Shown: one piece after another, positions 15,957 to 24,472 of the stretch
Layout of the letters: each line of letters begins with the position of its first letter
How positions within the stretch are numbered: position 1 is the stretch's first letter
Made by a program: the position numbers and the translations under genes
Notes under the pieces: generated by a model
What the model was told of the DNA's origin: nothing
Databases searched by the model: none
Seen by the model: only the letters and a program-made list of their open reading frames with translations
Source: Roseibium suaedae
Lineage (GTDB): Bacteria > Pseudomonadota > Alphaproteobacteria > Rhizobiales > Stappiaceae
Length of the DNA stretch: 64,000 bases
Direction: 5' to 3'
Assembly (NCBI RefSeq): GCF_900142725.1
Contig: NZ_FRBW01000002.1
Coordinates: forward strand, 1,020,710-1,084,709

Positions 15957-17800
15957 CCGGTTGCTTCCTCCTGTTCGATCCGCAAGCGCAACAGCGGCCC
16001 TGAAAGCGGCACCAGCACGCGGTAAATGCTCTCCGGCCAGGCAAGGCGCAGACGCGCATCCGTGACGGGAATCTCTTCAAGCTTCAACTGCCCCGCGCCT
16101 TCCAGCGCGAGAGAGACACCGGACGTCAAGCGGAGCGACGTGCCGGAGATCTCGGGCCGGTCGCGCAGCATCAGGGAGAGCACCGCGGGCAGATCCCCGT
16201 CATGCCGGTCCTCAAGCTCGATCCCCCTGCCCTTCAGCAGCCGGACCGTGCGCCGGTAGCTGCGCAGTTGCGCCTCTTCCGGGTAGGCCCCGGCAATATC
16301 CATCTGGATGGAGGCAACCTCTTCAGACAGATCAACGCTCACATCCCGCGCGGCAAAGGTCAGACCTGCCTGCTGCTGGACGCCGCCGAAGCTTGGAAGA
16401 TTGTGAAAGCCGGACTGCATGGTCCAGATCTCGTAGCGATGCGGGGAAAAGGTCTTGGCGGTATAGATCTCGACGCCGACATCGATCAGAACCGGCTCGC
16501 CATCCTTGTAGAGGGTCAGACTGCCGACATCATTGTGATTATGGCCGTCGTCATTGTCCCCCGCCTTCACAGCCAGAACAAACTGGCCGTCCCGCGCAAT
16601 AAACACGCCGCAGCTCGGATAATAGACATCAGGCAGATCCGCCACAGGCACATCATGGGCCAGCATTTCGGCATGGGTTCTGAGGGCAAGCAAACGGTAG
16701 GACAGATTGATTTCCCCGGGCAGATCCGGACGCGGGTTGGCCTTCGCGTCTTTCGCCGCCAGCGCACAGAGCGGCTTCGAGCCCACGGCCTTGCCCGCCA
16801 GAAACTCCCGTGCTCCACAAGGTTCCAGCACGGCGGAAGCATCCGCGAAATTGATATAGGTCCGGCCGGCAACGTGATTGTGAGCAATGAACTCCGCCAT
16901 GTTGCGGAGCTTGGGCCAGTTCCACAGCGCCGAGACGCTGCCCGGAGCCACCTGACCAATCACGTTCAAGGCTCCGAACAAGCAGAGCGTGCCATGACGA
17001 TAGTAGAAGGCCCCCTCCTCGCAAGCGCCATCTTCCCCGAAATCCTTCAGAAAGGCATCCAGGCTTCCTGCCGCTTTTTGCAAGACCTTCTGCCGGAGCT
17101 CAGCGTCGAAAGGACGGGTAAAAGCACTGATGAGGACATTCTGGCTGCACCATGCGGTCCAGTTGTTCATCGGCTCGTCGCCGTTCCCCATCCACCAGAA
17201 ATGCCGGTCGAGATAAGGCTTCAGGACGCGCTGCAGGACCTCCCTGTCGATCCGGGACAGGATCGCCGGAGACAAGCGATCCAGCGCATCGCCATGAAGA
17301 TGGGCAACGACCGCGAGCTGGGCGGCGGTTTCCGCCGCAAAGAGATCCACGACCGGATTATCCGGATCCGGCAGGAGATCCCGCACCCCGCCCCGCTGGT
17401 GGGCGTTGTGAGCCGGAAGCTGCCAGCCGCTTTCCTCTAGGATCAGGTAAAGGCCATCGACGAGCGCATCGAGAAACCGCCCCTGCCCATCGACCGCTTC
17501 CGCAAGAGCCAGAGCATTCACCTCACGGCGGCGCTGGAAATAGATAGCCTCATAGCCGGCCCGGTCGCCCTGCTCCCGGTAAGCCCGGTAGCCGTGAGCG
17601 GTCAAAAGACCCCACTCGCCCGCAAGAGCCTCCTCGCCACCGGCAAGAAGATCGGCTCGGATCTGAGCAGGCAAGTTGCTCCAGAAAGACCGGTCTGCCG
17701 CATCTGGACCCGGCACGAACGAGCGCAAGACTGCACCGGATGCATTCACGCATCCAGATACCCGGTGTTCCGGGGCCTGCTCCTGACCAGCCAAATCCAC
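15953..17800 (-). CDS. Heparinase II/III family protein
   Basis: 615-residue protein with the (alpha/alpha)-toroid plus beta-sandwich layout of heparinase II/III-like lyases. The C-terminal heparinase II/III block is seen in GDNDDGHNHNDVGSLTLYKD (His/Asn pair) and PVLIDVGVEIYT; NGDEPMNNWTAWC is typical of the helical part. No signal peptide is visible, so it should act inside the cell on imported oligosaccharides, with GH88 completing the breakdown. It is the first gene of the operon. The GTG start is strongly supported by AGGAGGAG 9 nt upstream. The exact polymer is unknown; members of the superfamily act on heparan sulfate, alginate and other uronans. Confidence 0.87.
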   Translation of the reverse strand: MDLAGQEQAPEHRVSGCVNASGAVLRSFVPGPDAADRSFWSNLPAQIRADLLAGGEEALAGEWGLLTAHGYRAYREQGDRAGYEAIYFQRRREVNALALAEAVDGQGRFLDALVDGLYLILEESGWQLPAHNAHQRGGVRDLLPDPDNPVVDLFAAETAAQLAVVAHLHGDALDRLSPAILSRIDREVLQRVLKPYLDRHFWWMGNGDEPMNNWTAWCSQNVLISAFTRPFDAELRQKVLQKAAGSLDAFLKDFGEDGACEEGAFYYRHGTLCLFGALNVIGQVAPGSVSALWNWPKLRNMAEFIAHNHVAGRTYINFADASAVLEPCGAREFLAGKAVGSKPLCALAAKDAKANPRPDLPGEINLSYRLLALRTHAEMLAHDVPVADLPDVYYPSCGVFIARDGQFVLAVKAGDNDDGHNHNDVGSLTLYKDGEPVLIDVGVEIYTAKTFSPHRYEIWTMQSGFHNLPSFGGVQQQAGLTFAARDVSVDLSEEVASIQMDIAGAYPEEAQLRSYRRTVRLLKGRGIELEDRHDGDLPAVLSLMLRDRPEISGTSLRLTSGVSLALEGAGQLKLEEIPVTDARLRLAWPESIYRVLVPLSGPLLRLRIEQEEATG

Positions 17801-17858
17801 GACGGCAAACTCCTCCTGTCGCCCTCCCGGCGAACGGCCTTAGTCAGACAAACCATCA

Positions 17859-17929
17859 TTGCAAAGTCAATTATTTTTTGCAATTTACGCAAATTTGCTT
17901 TTTTGCGTAACTTTTGCATAATTGCAAAA
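17859..17929. promoter_or_regulatory. Three inverted-repeat operators between the operon and lacI-type gene
   Basis: This AT-rich stretch holds three dyads built on the same TGCAA theme: TTGCAAA/TTTGCAA (17859-17865, 17877-17883), TTACGCAAA/TTTGCGTAA (17885-17893, 17902-17910) and TTTTGCA/TGCAAAA (17912-17918, 17923-17929). The last, 18 bp long, has the size of a LacI-family operator. They lie between the divergent heparinase-like and LacI-type genes, so they probably control both. Confidence 0.6.
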
Positions 17930-17990
17930 TAGATCCTGAGCCCCTAAAAATGCGGGGCGTCCGGACAGATAGAACGATTCTAAAACGGGG

Positions 17991-19049
17991 ATGACCTTGA
18001 CCGACAGCGACCGCGCACATGCAGGCGAGCACGCTCTCCAGCCCCCGGCTTCCGGCAAGGTGACCCTGAAGGACATTGCCGACGCAGTCGGTGTTTCCAT
18101 CAGCACCGCGTCGCGGGCACTCAAGGGCATGCCGGGAATTTCCTCGGAAGTCCGCTCCCGAATTCAACAGGCAGCCGAACGGCTCAACTACGCAGGCACC
18201 TCGCAGCCCGGCGGGGTGCTGACGGTCCTGTCAGATCTCCACCTTGCAGAAAGCGCGACCGGAGAGTTCATGCAGGCCGTTCAAGCCGGTATGGAAAAGC
18301 GTGCGAGAGAGCTGGGCCTGCCCATGTCCATGCAGCTGGTCAATCCGGCGGCCATGCGCCAGCTTGATCCGGATGCGGCAACCTCCGGCTATCTGCTTTT
18401 TTCCATGCAGCATGAAGACATCGTCTCCCTGTTGCACGAGCGCGGCATTCCGGCCGTCATCGTCAATGGCCGCGAACCCCTGATGCGCCTTGACGCCGTC
18501 GCGCCCGCAAACAGGACCGGCGGCTACCTGGGCGCCCGCCATCTCACGCAACTTGGCCACACCCGCATCCTGAGGCTGACCCACTCTCCCCGTCCGACCA
18601 TCCGCGACCGGATGGCCGGTTGCGTGAAGGCGATGCTGGATGCCGGGCTTGAAGACCACGACGATCTGGTCGTGGAACTTGAAGCCATGCGCACCCATTT
18701 GGCCTATCAGGCCATCAAGCAACGGATCGAGGCTCAGGGATCCCCTGATTTCACTGCGATCCTGTGTTGCAATGACGCCTGTGCCTTCGGGGCGATCGCG
18801 GCCTTGAACGAAGCGGGCATCAATGTGCCCGGGGACGTTTCCGTCGTCGGCTTCGATGACATTCCGACCGCAGCCCTCAACTCCGTGCCGCTGACAACCA
18901 TCCACGTGGATGCGGAAGATATCGGGGCGCGCAGCGTCAACCGGCTGCTCGAACGGGTCCGGGGTCAGGACCACCTTGCCACCTATACCGAAACGGCGGT
19001 CAGTCTGGTTGTACGAGAGTCCACCGCACCTGTTCGCAGCAACACCTGA
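17991..19049 (+). CDS. LacI family transcriptional regulator
   Basis: 352-residue repressor. The N-terminal LacI helix-turn-helix is VTLKDIADAVGVSISTASRA (about residues 24-43) followed by the hinge helix region ending RIQQAAERLNYAG. The rest is a periplasmic-binding-protein-like sensor domain with FTAILCCNDACAFGAIAALN and GDVSVVGFDDIPTA, both classic for the family. It is divergent from the polysaccharide operon and separated from it by the three inverted repeats, so it is most likely the local repressor released by an imported oligosaccharide or its breakdown product. Confidence 0.93.
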   Translation: MTLTDSDRAHAGEHALQPPASGKVTLKDIADAVGVSISTASRALKGMPGISSEVRSRIQQAAERLNYAGTSQPGGVLTVLSDLHLAESATGEFMQAVQAGMEKRARELGLPMSMQLVNPAAMRQLDPDAATSGYLLFSMQHEDIVSLLHERGIPAVIVNGREPLMRLDAVAPANRTGGYLGARHLTQLGHTRILRLTHSPRPTIRDRMAGCVKAMLDAGLEDHDDLVVELEAMRTHLAYQAIKQRIEAQGSPDFTAILCCNDACAFGAIAALNEAGINVPGDVSVVGFDDIPTAALNSVPLTTIHVDAEDIGARSVNRLLERVRGQDHLATYTETAVSLVVRESTAPVRSNT

Positions 19050-19069
19050 GTTGCCGACCTGCATAATAC

Positions 19070-19098
19070 TTGACTTATATACTCATATTTTCTATTGC
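19070..19098 (+). promoter_or_regulatory. Candidate sigma-70 promoter of the araC-type gene
   Basis: TTGACT and TATTGC are separated by 17 bp in the short AT-rich gap after the LacI-type gene. The predicted start site would lie about 25 nt before the chosen ATG. Seen by eye only. Confidence 0.4.
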
Positions 19099-19130
19099 GA
19101 TCTGGTCATCTTCAGTTCCAGATCCAGAAA

Positions 19131-20015
19131 ATGCCTTTCCACCCCAACATGGACAGCAAGGTCCACGGCGTTAAGCCCATCAAAGACCTGAACTGGCGCG
19201 CCTGGCCGGGGCTGCTCGCCGACGTTTGGGATGTGGAATGCTGCGCGGGTGCACACGGGCAATATGTTTCCAAGGCTCCCCGCCTGTTCCTGCTTCTGGA
19301 CGCAGATGGAACGACGGACATCGACTTGATGATGCACCCGGATGGCCGGGAACGGGTTACCCTTAGCAGCCGCAATCCGATGTGCTTCATTCCTGCAGGC
19401 GTGCCGATATGGTCCTCCATCAGCAAGTCCGGCCGCCTCAAGCATCTGGACCTGCATCTCGACGTTCAGGCTCTCACAGAGCGGTTCGGCACCCGATTCA
19501 ATCTTCCTGCGCTCGAGGAAACCAACTTCGGCTTCAATGACGACCGGATCATGTCACTTGCCCGGTTGATTGCCGCCGAATGCTGCGAACCGAGCGACCT
19601 CGACAGCCTTTATGGCGACAGCATTGTCGCAGGTCTGCTGACCGTTCTGGGCAATGTTCAGAGAGAGATTTCCGGTTCCATGAGCGGGCTGACACCGCGC
19701 CGCCTCAACAAGGTCCTCGAGCACATCGACCAGAACCACGCCAGAAACATCGCCCTACAGGAACTCGCCGACATCGCCGGACTGTCCTGCTCCTATTTCT
19801 CGCATGCCTTCAAGGCGTCGATGGGGCTGCCTCCACACCGCTGGCAAATGCAACGGCGGATCGAAACGGTGAAGTCCCTGCTGGAAACCGATGGCATGAG
19901 CGTGATCGATGCCGCCCTTGCCACCGGCTTCTCCGATCAATCCCATTTGACCCGCGCCTTCCGCCGCTTTGAAGGCACCACACCGGCTGCCTGGCTCCGA
20001 AACCTGTCGAAATAG
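19131..20015 (+). CDS. AraC family transcriptional regulator
   Basis: 294-residue regulator with an N-terminal ligand-sensing domain and a C-terminal AraC double helix-turn-helix. The DNA-binding part starts near residue 195 (LNKVLEHIDQNH): first HTH IALQELADIAGLSCSYFSHA, second HTH SVIDAALATGFSDQSHLTRAF with the typical end FRRFEGTTPAAW. It directly precedes a TonB-dependent siderophore receptor on the same strand, the arrangement of PchR-like regulators that respond to an iron-siderophore and switch on the receptor. That control is inferred. The start is uncertain: ATG at 19131 is used, ATG at 19149 is possible. Confidence 0.88.
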   Translation: MPFHPNMDSKVHGVKPIKDLNWRAWPGLLADVWDVECCAGAHGQYVSKAPRLFLLLDADGTTDIDLMMHPDGRERVTLSSRNPMCFIPAGVPIWSSISKSGRLKHLDLHLDVQALTERFGTRFNLPALEETNFGFNDDRIMSLARLIAAECCEPSDLDSLYGDSIVAGLLTVLGNVQREISGSMSGLTPRRLNKVLEHIDQNHARNIALQELADIAGLSCSYFSHAFKASMGLPPHRWQMQRRIETVKSLLETDGMSVIDAALATGFSDQSHLTRAFRRFEGTTPAAWLRNLSK

Positions 20016-20171
20016 AGCCTGCGAGAACTGGTTTCATCGGCGTTTCGTTCCAGAAATCACATGATCCGACAATCGCGCCGGAAATACATGACTTAAAAGC
20101 TCCGCTTAATCTGTAAGGGCAACCGGACAGGCGGCCGGTTTCCGGTCAGCAGGTCCCAAGGGGAAAAGAAA

Positions 20172-22325
20172 ATGAAGCGGGGCACACTCAAGGCCGGGAC
20201 ACTTGCCGGCACGGCCATGGCACTGATCCTGTCGTCGGCGGCACTGGCACAGGACGCGGGGTCTTCAACCGTTCTGGACGAGATTAGCGTTGAAGGCATT
20301 TCCGACCCGAATGCTCCATTCGATGGCTATCTCGCACCGAGCACACTTTCCGGCAGCAAGACGGCAACTCCGCTTCTCGAAATCCCGCAGTCTGTCTCCG
20401 TCATCGGCCGCGATGAGCTGAATGACCAGGGCGTCCAGAAGACGGACGAGGCCCTTCGCTATACCGCCGGTGTCTTCACCCAGCCCTTCGGCTATGACAG
20501 CGACACCAACTGGATGTTCATCCGCGGGTTCCAGGCAACGGCCAGCGGCACCTATCTCGATGGCCTGCAGAACTTCGGCTATGCCTTCGGCAGCTTCTAC
20601 GTGGACAGCTTCAATCTGGAACGTATCGAAGTGCTCAAGGGCGCGGCTTCCGTGCTTTATGGCGGCTCCAACCCGGGCGGGATCATCAACTATGTGTCCA
20701 AGCGCCCGACCGGCGAACGCCTTCGCTATGTCGAAAGCGGCATCAATGACGCCGGCACCGCCTATCTCGGCTTCGACATTGGCGACCGGATCAAGGATGC
20801 CTTCGACTTCCGCGTCTCCGGCCGCATCCAGGGCGGCGACGGCTACACAGATTTTGAAGAGGGTATTCGCGGCAGCATCTCGCCGAGCCTGACCCTGCAT
20901 CTGAACGATGCAACCAAGTTGACCATCCTCGCCAACTACACCGGCACGGACGAGACCCACAATGGCGGCGCCTTCCTGCCCTATATCGGCACGGTGGTGG
21001 ATGCCTCCTTCGGCAAGATCGATCCGGAGCGGAACTTCACCGAACCGGATCTCGACAGCTACACCCGGACGCAAGCTTCCATCGGCTACGAGTTCGAGCA
21101 TGCCTTCAACAAGAACTGGACCTTCCGCCAGAATGTCCGGTTTGGCGCAGCGGATATCGACGAGCAGTTCCTCTATGGCAATGGCTACAGCACCGAGCCG
21201 ATGCTGAGCCGCATCAACTTCGCCCACGAGACCAGCATCAAGACCTTTCTGGCCGATACCCAGATCGAAGGCGTGATCAACACCGGTCCGGTCGAGCACA
21301 CGCTCCTTGCGGGGGTCGACTACAAGTATTTCAACATTGACCAGGTTCAGTCTTCTGCGCTTTGGGGCACCACGACCGATATCAACGTCATCAACCCGGT
21401 CTATGGTACAGCCCAGACAACGCCTGTCAGCTACCTCAATCAGGACCTGACCCAGAACCAGCTCGGCTTCTATATGCAGGACCAGCTCCGTTTTTCGGAA
21501 GGTTGGATCGTGACCCTGAATGGTCGTCATGACAGTGTCTGGACCGACACCCATGACCGCCCGACCTATTACGCCCCATCTCAGGACACCCGGAACGACA
21601 GCTACGAAAGCGCGTTTTCCGGCCGTGCGGGCCTCGCCTATGAATTTGACAATGGCCTGACGCCCTATGTCAGCGCTGCCACTTTCTTCAATCCGCAGAT
21701 CGGCACCACCCGCCTCGGCAAGATGTTCAGCCCGGAAACCGGAACCCAGTATGAAGTCGGCCTGAAATACGCCCCGACCTTCATGGATGCCTTGTTCACG
21801 GTCTCGCTCTTCGACCTGACCCGTCAGAACGTTCTGACCGTCGATCCGGTCAACATCAACTACCAGGTCCAGACCGGTGAAGTCCGCTCGCGGGGTATCG
21901 AGCTGGAAGCCAAGGGCAAGCTCACCGACAACCTGACCGCCACCGCAGCTTTCACCGCCTACGACCTCGAAATCACGAAGGACAATGACGCGACCATCGT
22001 CGGCAAGACCCCCTATATCGTTCCGGAAGTTCAAGGCTCGCTCTGGCTCGACTATGCCTTTGACGAGGATTTCGTAAAGGGGCTCTCCATCGGCGGAGGT
22101 TTGCGCTACCTCGGCCAGAGCTGGGCGGACCAGCAGAATCTCTACAAGGTTCCCGAAACCCTGCTGGTGGATGCAAGGATCGGCTACAAGCGCGACAATT
22201 GGGGCGTGGACCTGAATGTCAGCAACCTGTTCGACGAGACCTATGTCTCCGCCTGCCAGACGACATCGTCCTGTGCCTACGGCGAAGGCCGCGCCATCCG
22301 CCTCAAGGTCCACGCGACCTGGTAA
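20172..22325 (+). CDS. TonB-dependent siderophore receptor
   Basis: 717-residue outer-membrane receptor that takes up ferric siderophores using TonB energy. A signal peptide (KAGTLAGTAMALILSSAALA, cut before QDAG) precedes the plug domain: TPLLEIPQSVSVIGRDELND, RGFQATASGTYLDG and the family mark VLKGAASVLYGGSNPGGIIN. The long beta-barrel ends with SCAYGEGRAIRLKVHATW, an aromatic C-terminus as usual for outer-membrane barrels. No N-terminal signalling (STN) domain is present, so it is a plain receptor rather than a transducer. ATG has a GGGGAAAAG-type purine box upstream. A strong terminator follows. Confidence 0.95.
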   Translation: MKRGTLKAGTLAGTAMALILSSAALAQDAGSSTVLDEISVEGISDPNAPFDGYLAPSTLSGSKTATPLLEIPQSVSVIGRDELNDQGVQKTDEALRYTAGVFTQPFGYDSDTNWMFIRGFQATASGTYLDGLQNFGYAFGSFYVDSFNLERIEVLKGAASVLYGGSNPGGIINYVSKRPTGERLRYVESGINDAGTAYLGFDIGDRIKDAFDFRVSGRIQGGDGYTDFEEGIRGSISPSLTLHLNDATKLTILANYTGTDETHNGGAFLPYIGTVVDASFGKIDPERNFTEPDLDSYTRTQASIGYEFEHAFNKNWTFRQNVRFGAADIDEQFLYGNGYSTEPMLSRINFAHETSIKTFLADTQIEGVINTGPVEHTLLAGVDYKYFNIDQVQSSALWGTTTDINVINPVYGTAQTTPVSYLNQDLTQNQLGFYMQDQLRFSEGWIVTLNGRHDSVWTDTHDRPTYYAPSQDTRNDSYESAFSGRAGLAYEFDNGLTPYVSAATFFNPQIGTTRLGKMFSPETGTQYEVGLKYAPTFMDALFTVSLFDLTRQNVLTVDPVNINYQVQTGEVRSRGIELEAKGKLTDNLTATAAFTAYDLEITKDNDATIVGKTPYIVPEVQGSLWLDYAFDEDFVKGLSIGGGLRYLGQSWADQQNLYKVPETLLVDARIGYKRDNWGVDLNVSNLFDETYVSACQTTSSCAYGEGRAIRLKVHATW

Positions 22326-22345
22326 GCCCCGCAGGCACTATAAGA

Positions 22346-22386
22346 CAGCTGGCGGTCGCATTTGACCGCCAGCTGCTATTCTTTTC
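22346..22386 (+). terminator. Strong intrinsic terminator after the receptor gene
   Basis: A perfect 12-bp stem (CAGCTGGCGGTC / GACCGCCAGCTG) with a 6-nt loop is followed by CTATTCTTTT. This is a clear rho-independent terminator 20 bp after the stop codon. Confidence 0.85.
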
Positions 22387-22661
22387 CAGGCCCCACTTGC
22401 CACCTTTTCCACAAGGCAGATCGCCCGGCATTCCATGAGAGACTGAGCCATGGCAACGGGCCAGTCCGCGTCTTGCAACCTTCTGCCAGATCCCTTCCGT
22501 TGACAGGACCTGCGTCATCTGTCTCTGTCTCCACCAGTGGAAGTTGAGCCAGCCATTCCCCCCGCCACTCAACTGAGCCCGTTGGTCTTTTTGTTTCCTG
22601 GCAGGATCCCCTCTTGCCCCGAAGACCCGTCTTACCCGACAGACAACCTGGAACAGACTTG
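22387..22661. other. Intergenic stretch before the ABC exporter
   Basis: Together with the terminator, this makes a 336-bp gap. I see no credible gene in it. It must hold the promoter of the ABC exporter, because the receptor transcript ends upstream, but no convincing -35/-10 pair stands out. Confidence 0.5.
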
Positions 22662-24395
22662 ATGCTCCGCCGCTTTGCTGCCTATTACGCGCCTTACAAG
22701 ACCCTTTTCCTGCTCGATTTCGGCAGCGCCGTCCTCGCGGGCCTTATGGAGCTTGCCTTCCCCATGGCAGTGAAGCTCTTCGTCGACGATCTTCTGCCGA
22801 CCCAGAGCATCGAACTCATCCTGATCGCCGCGGCCGGTCTTCTGGTGATGTATGTCGCCAACACCGCCTTGAACGCCGTGGTCGTCTATTGGGGCCACAT
22901 GCTCGGCATCAACATCGAGACCGACATGCGCCGCAAGGCCTTCGAGCATCTGCAGAAGCTGTCCTTCCGGTTCTACGACAATCAGAAAACCGGCCACCTG
23001 ATTGCCCGCATTACCAAGGATCTGGAGGAAATCGGCGAAGTGGCCCACCATGGCCCCGAAGACCTCTTCATCGCGATCATGACCTTCATCGGCGCTTTCA
23101 TCTTGATGGCGTTCATCAACACGGAACTCGCGCTGATTACCGCCGTCGTCGTGCCGCTAGTCGCCTGGGTGACAAGCCGCTATGGCGGGCGCATGACGCG
23201 GAACTGGCAGGCGCTTTACGGACGGGTCGGCGACTTCAATGTGCGCGTGGAAGAAAACGTCGGTGGCATGAGGCTGGTCCAGGCCTTTGCCAACGAGGAC
23301 CACGAGCGCAAGCTCTTTGCCAAGGCCAACACCAGCTACCGCAGCACCAAGCTGGAAGCCTACAAGATCATGGCGGCGTCCACTTCGCTCAGTTACATGA
23401 GCATGCGCCTGGTCCAGCTCACCGTCATGCTGGCCGGCAGCTACATGGTGCTGCGCGACCATCTGAGCTACGGCGGTTTCGTCAGCTTCCTTCTGCTGGT
23501 GACCGTGTTCTTCCGCCCAGTCGAAAAGATCAACGCGGTGATCGAGACCTATCCGAAGGGCATCGCCGGGTTCCGCCGGTACCTCGAACTGCTCGGCACT
23601 GAACCGGATGTTGCCGATCTGCCAGATGCCAAGCCGGTCAAGCATCTGGCCGGAGACATCCGCTTTGATGCCGTCAGCTTCGGCTACAATGCCGAGCGCC
23701 CGATCCTTCAGGACATCAGCCTGGATGTCCGCTCCGGCGAGACCATCGCCTTCGTTGGTCCTTCTGGCGCAGGCAAGACCACGCTTTGCTCGCTTCTGCC
23801 GCGCTTCTATGACGTGACAGGAGGCGCGATTTCGATCGACGGCCAGAATGTCCGCGACATGACGCTGGCTTCCCTGCGCCGGAATATCGGCATCGTCCAG
23901 CAGGACGTCTTCCTCTTCGGCGGCACCTTGCGCGAGAATGTCGCCTATGGGCGGATCGGCGCCAGTGAGGACGAGATCCTGGAAGCCCTGCGCCGCGCCA
24001 GCTTCGACAAGGTTCTGGAGACCCTGCCTGAAGGCCTGGACACGGTGATTGGCGAGCGCGGGGTGAAACTCTCCGGCGGTCAGAAGCAGCGCCTCGCCAT
24101 CGCCCGGATCTTCGTGAAGGATCCTCCCATCCTGATCCTGGACGAGGCAACTTCCGCTCTCGACACCCAGACGGAGCGGGACATTCAGGCCTCGCTGGAA
24201 GAACTGTCACGCGAACGGACCACCCTGGTCATCGCCCACCGTCTGGCGACCATCCGCAAGGCCGACCGGATCGTCGTCATCGACAAGGGACGGATCGCCG
24301 AACAGGGCACCCACAAGGATCTCCTGTCCCGCGAAAACAGCCTCTACCGGCGCATGCACGACGTGCAGTTTCTGGAAGAAGCTGAGATCAGCTGA
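22662..24395 (+). CDS. ABC exporter, fused membrane and ATPase domains (MsbA-like)
   Basis: 577-residue half-transporter that works as a homodimer in the inner membrane. Six helices occupy about residues 15-310; the ATPase follows with Walker A VGPSGAGKTTLC, Q-loop IVQQDVFLFGGTL, signature LSGGQKQRLAIARI, Walker B ILILDEATSALD and H-loop VIAHRLATI. All catalytic residues are intact. The ATG start at MLRRFAAYYAPYK is chosen over a TTG 16 codons upstream. It follows the siderophore receptor on the same strand but behind a terminator. A role in siderophore or drug export is possible; the sequence only supports a general lipid/drug exporter type. Confidence 0.9.
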   Translation: MLRRFAAYYAPYKTLFLLDFGSAVLAGLMELAFPMAVKLFVDDLLPTQSIELILIAAAGLLVMYVANTALNAVVVYWGHMLGINIETDMRRKAFEHLQKLSFRFYDNQKTGHLIARITKDLEEIGEVAHHGPEDLFIAIMTFIGAFILMAFINTELALITAVVVPLVAWVTSRYGGRMTRNWQALYGRVGDFNVRVEENVGGMRLVQAFANEDHERKLFAKANTSYRSTKLEAYKIMAASTSLSYMSMRLVQLTVMLAGSYMVLRDHLSYGGFVSFLLLVTVFFRPVEKINAVIETYPKGIAGFRRYLELLGTEPDVADLPDAKPVKHLAGDIRFDAVSFGYNAERPILQDISLDVRSGETIAFVGPSGAGKTTLCSLLPRFYDVTGGAISIDGQNVRDMTLASLRRNIGIVQQDVFLFGGTLRENVAYGRIGASEDEILEALRRASFDKVLETLPEGLDTVIGERGVKLSGGQKQRLAIARIFVKDPPILILDEATSALDTQTERDIQASLEELSRERTTLVIAHRLATIRKADRIVVIDKGRIAEQGTHKDLLSRENSLYRRMHDVQFLEEAEIS

Positions 24396-24413
24396 TCTCT
24401 CAGAAGCCAAACA

Positions 24414-24449
24414 AAAACCCCGCCTGGAGGACGCTCCGGGCGGGGTTTT
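24414..24449. terminator. Bidirectional terminator between convergent genes
   Basis: The arms AAAACCCCGCC and GGCGGGGTTTT pair over 11 bp, and GGAG/CTCC inside extends the stem. A- and T-runs on the two sides serve both strands: the ABC exporter (plus) and the DapA-family gene (minus). Confidence 0.88.
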
Positions 24450-24472
24450 GCATTTCAGGAACGAACGCGAGA

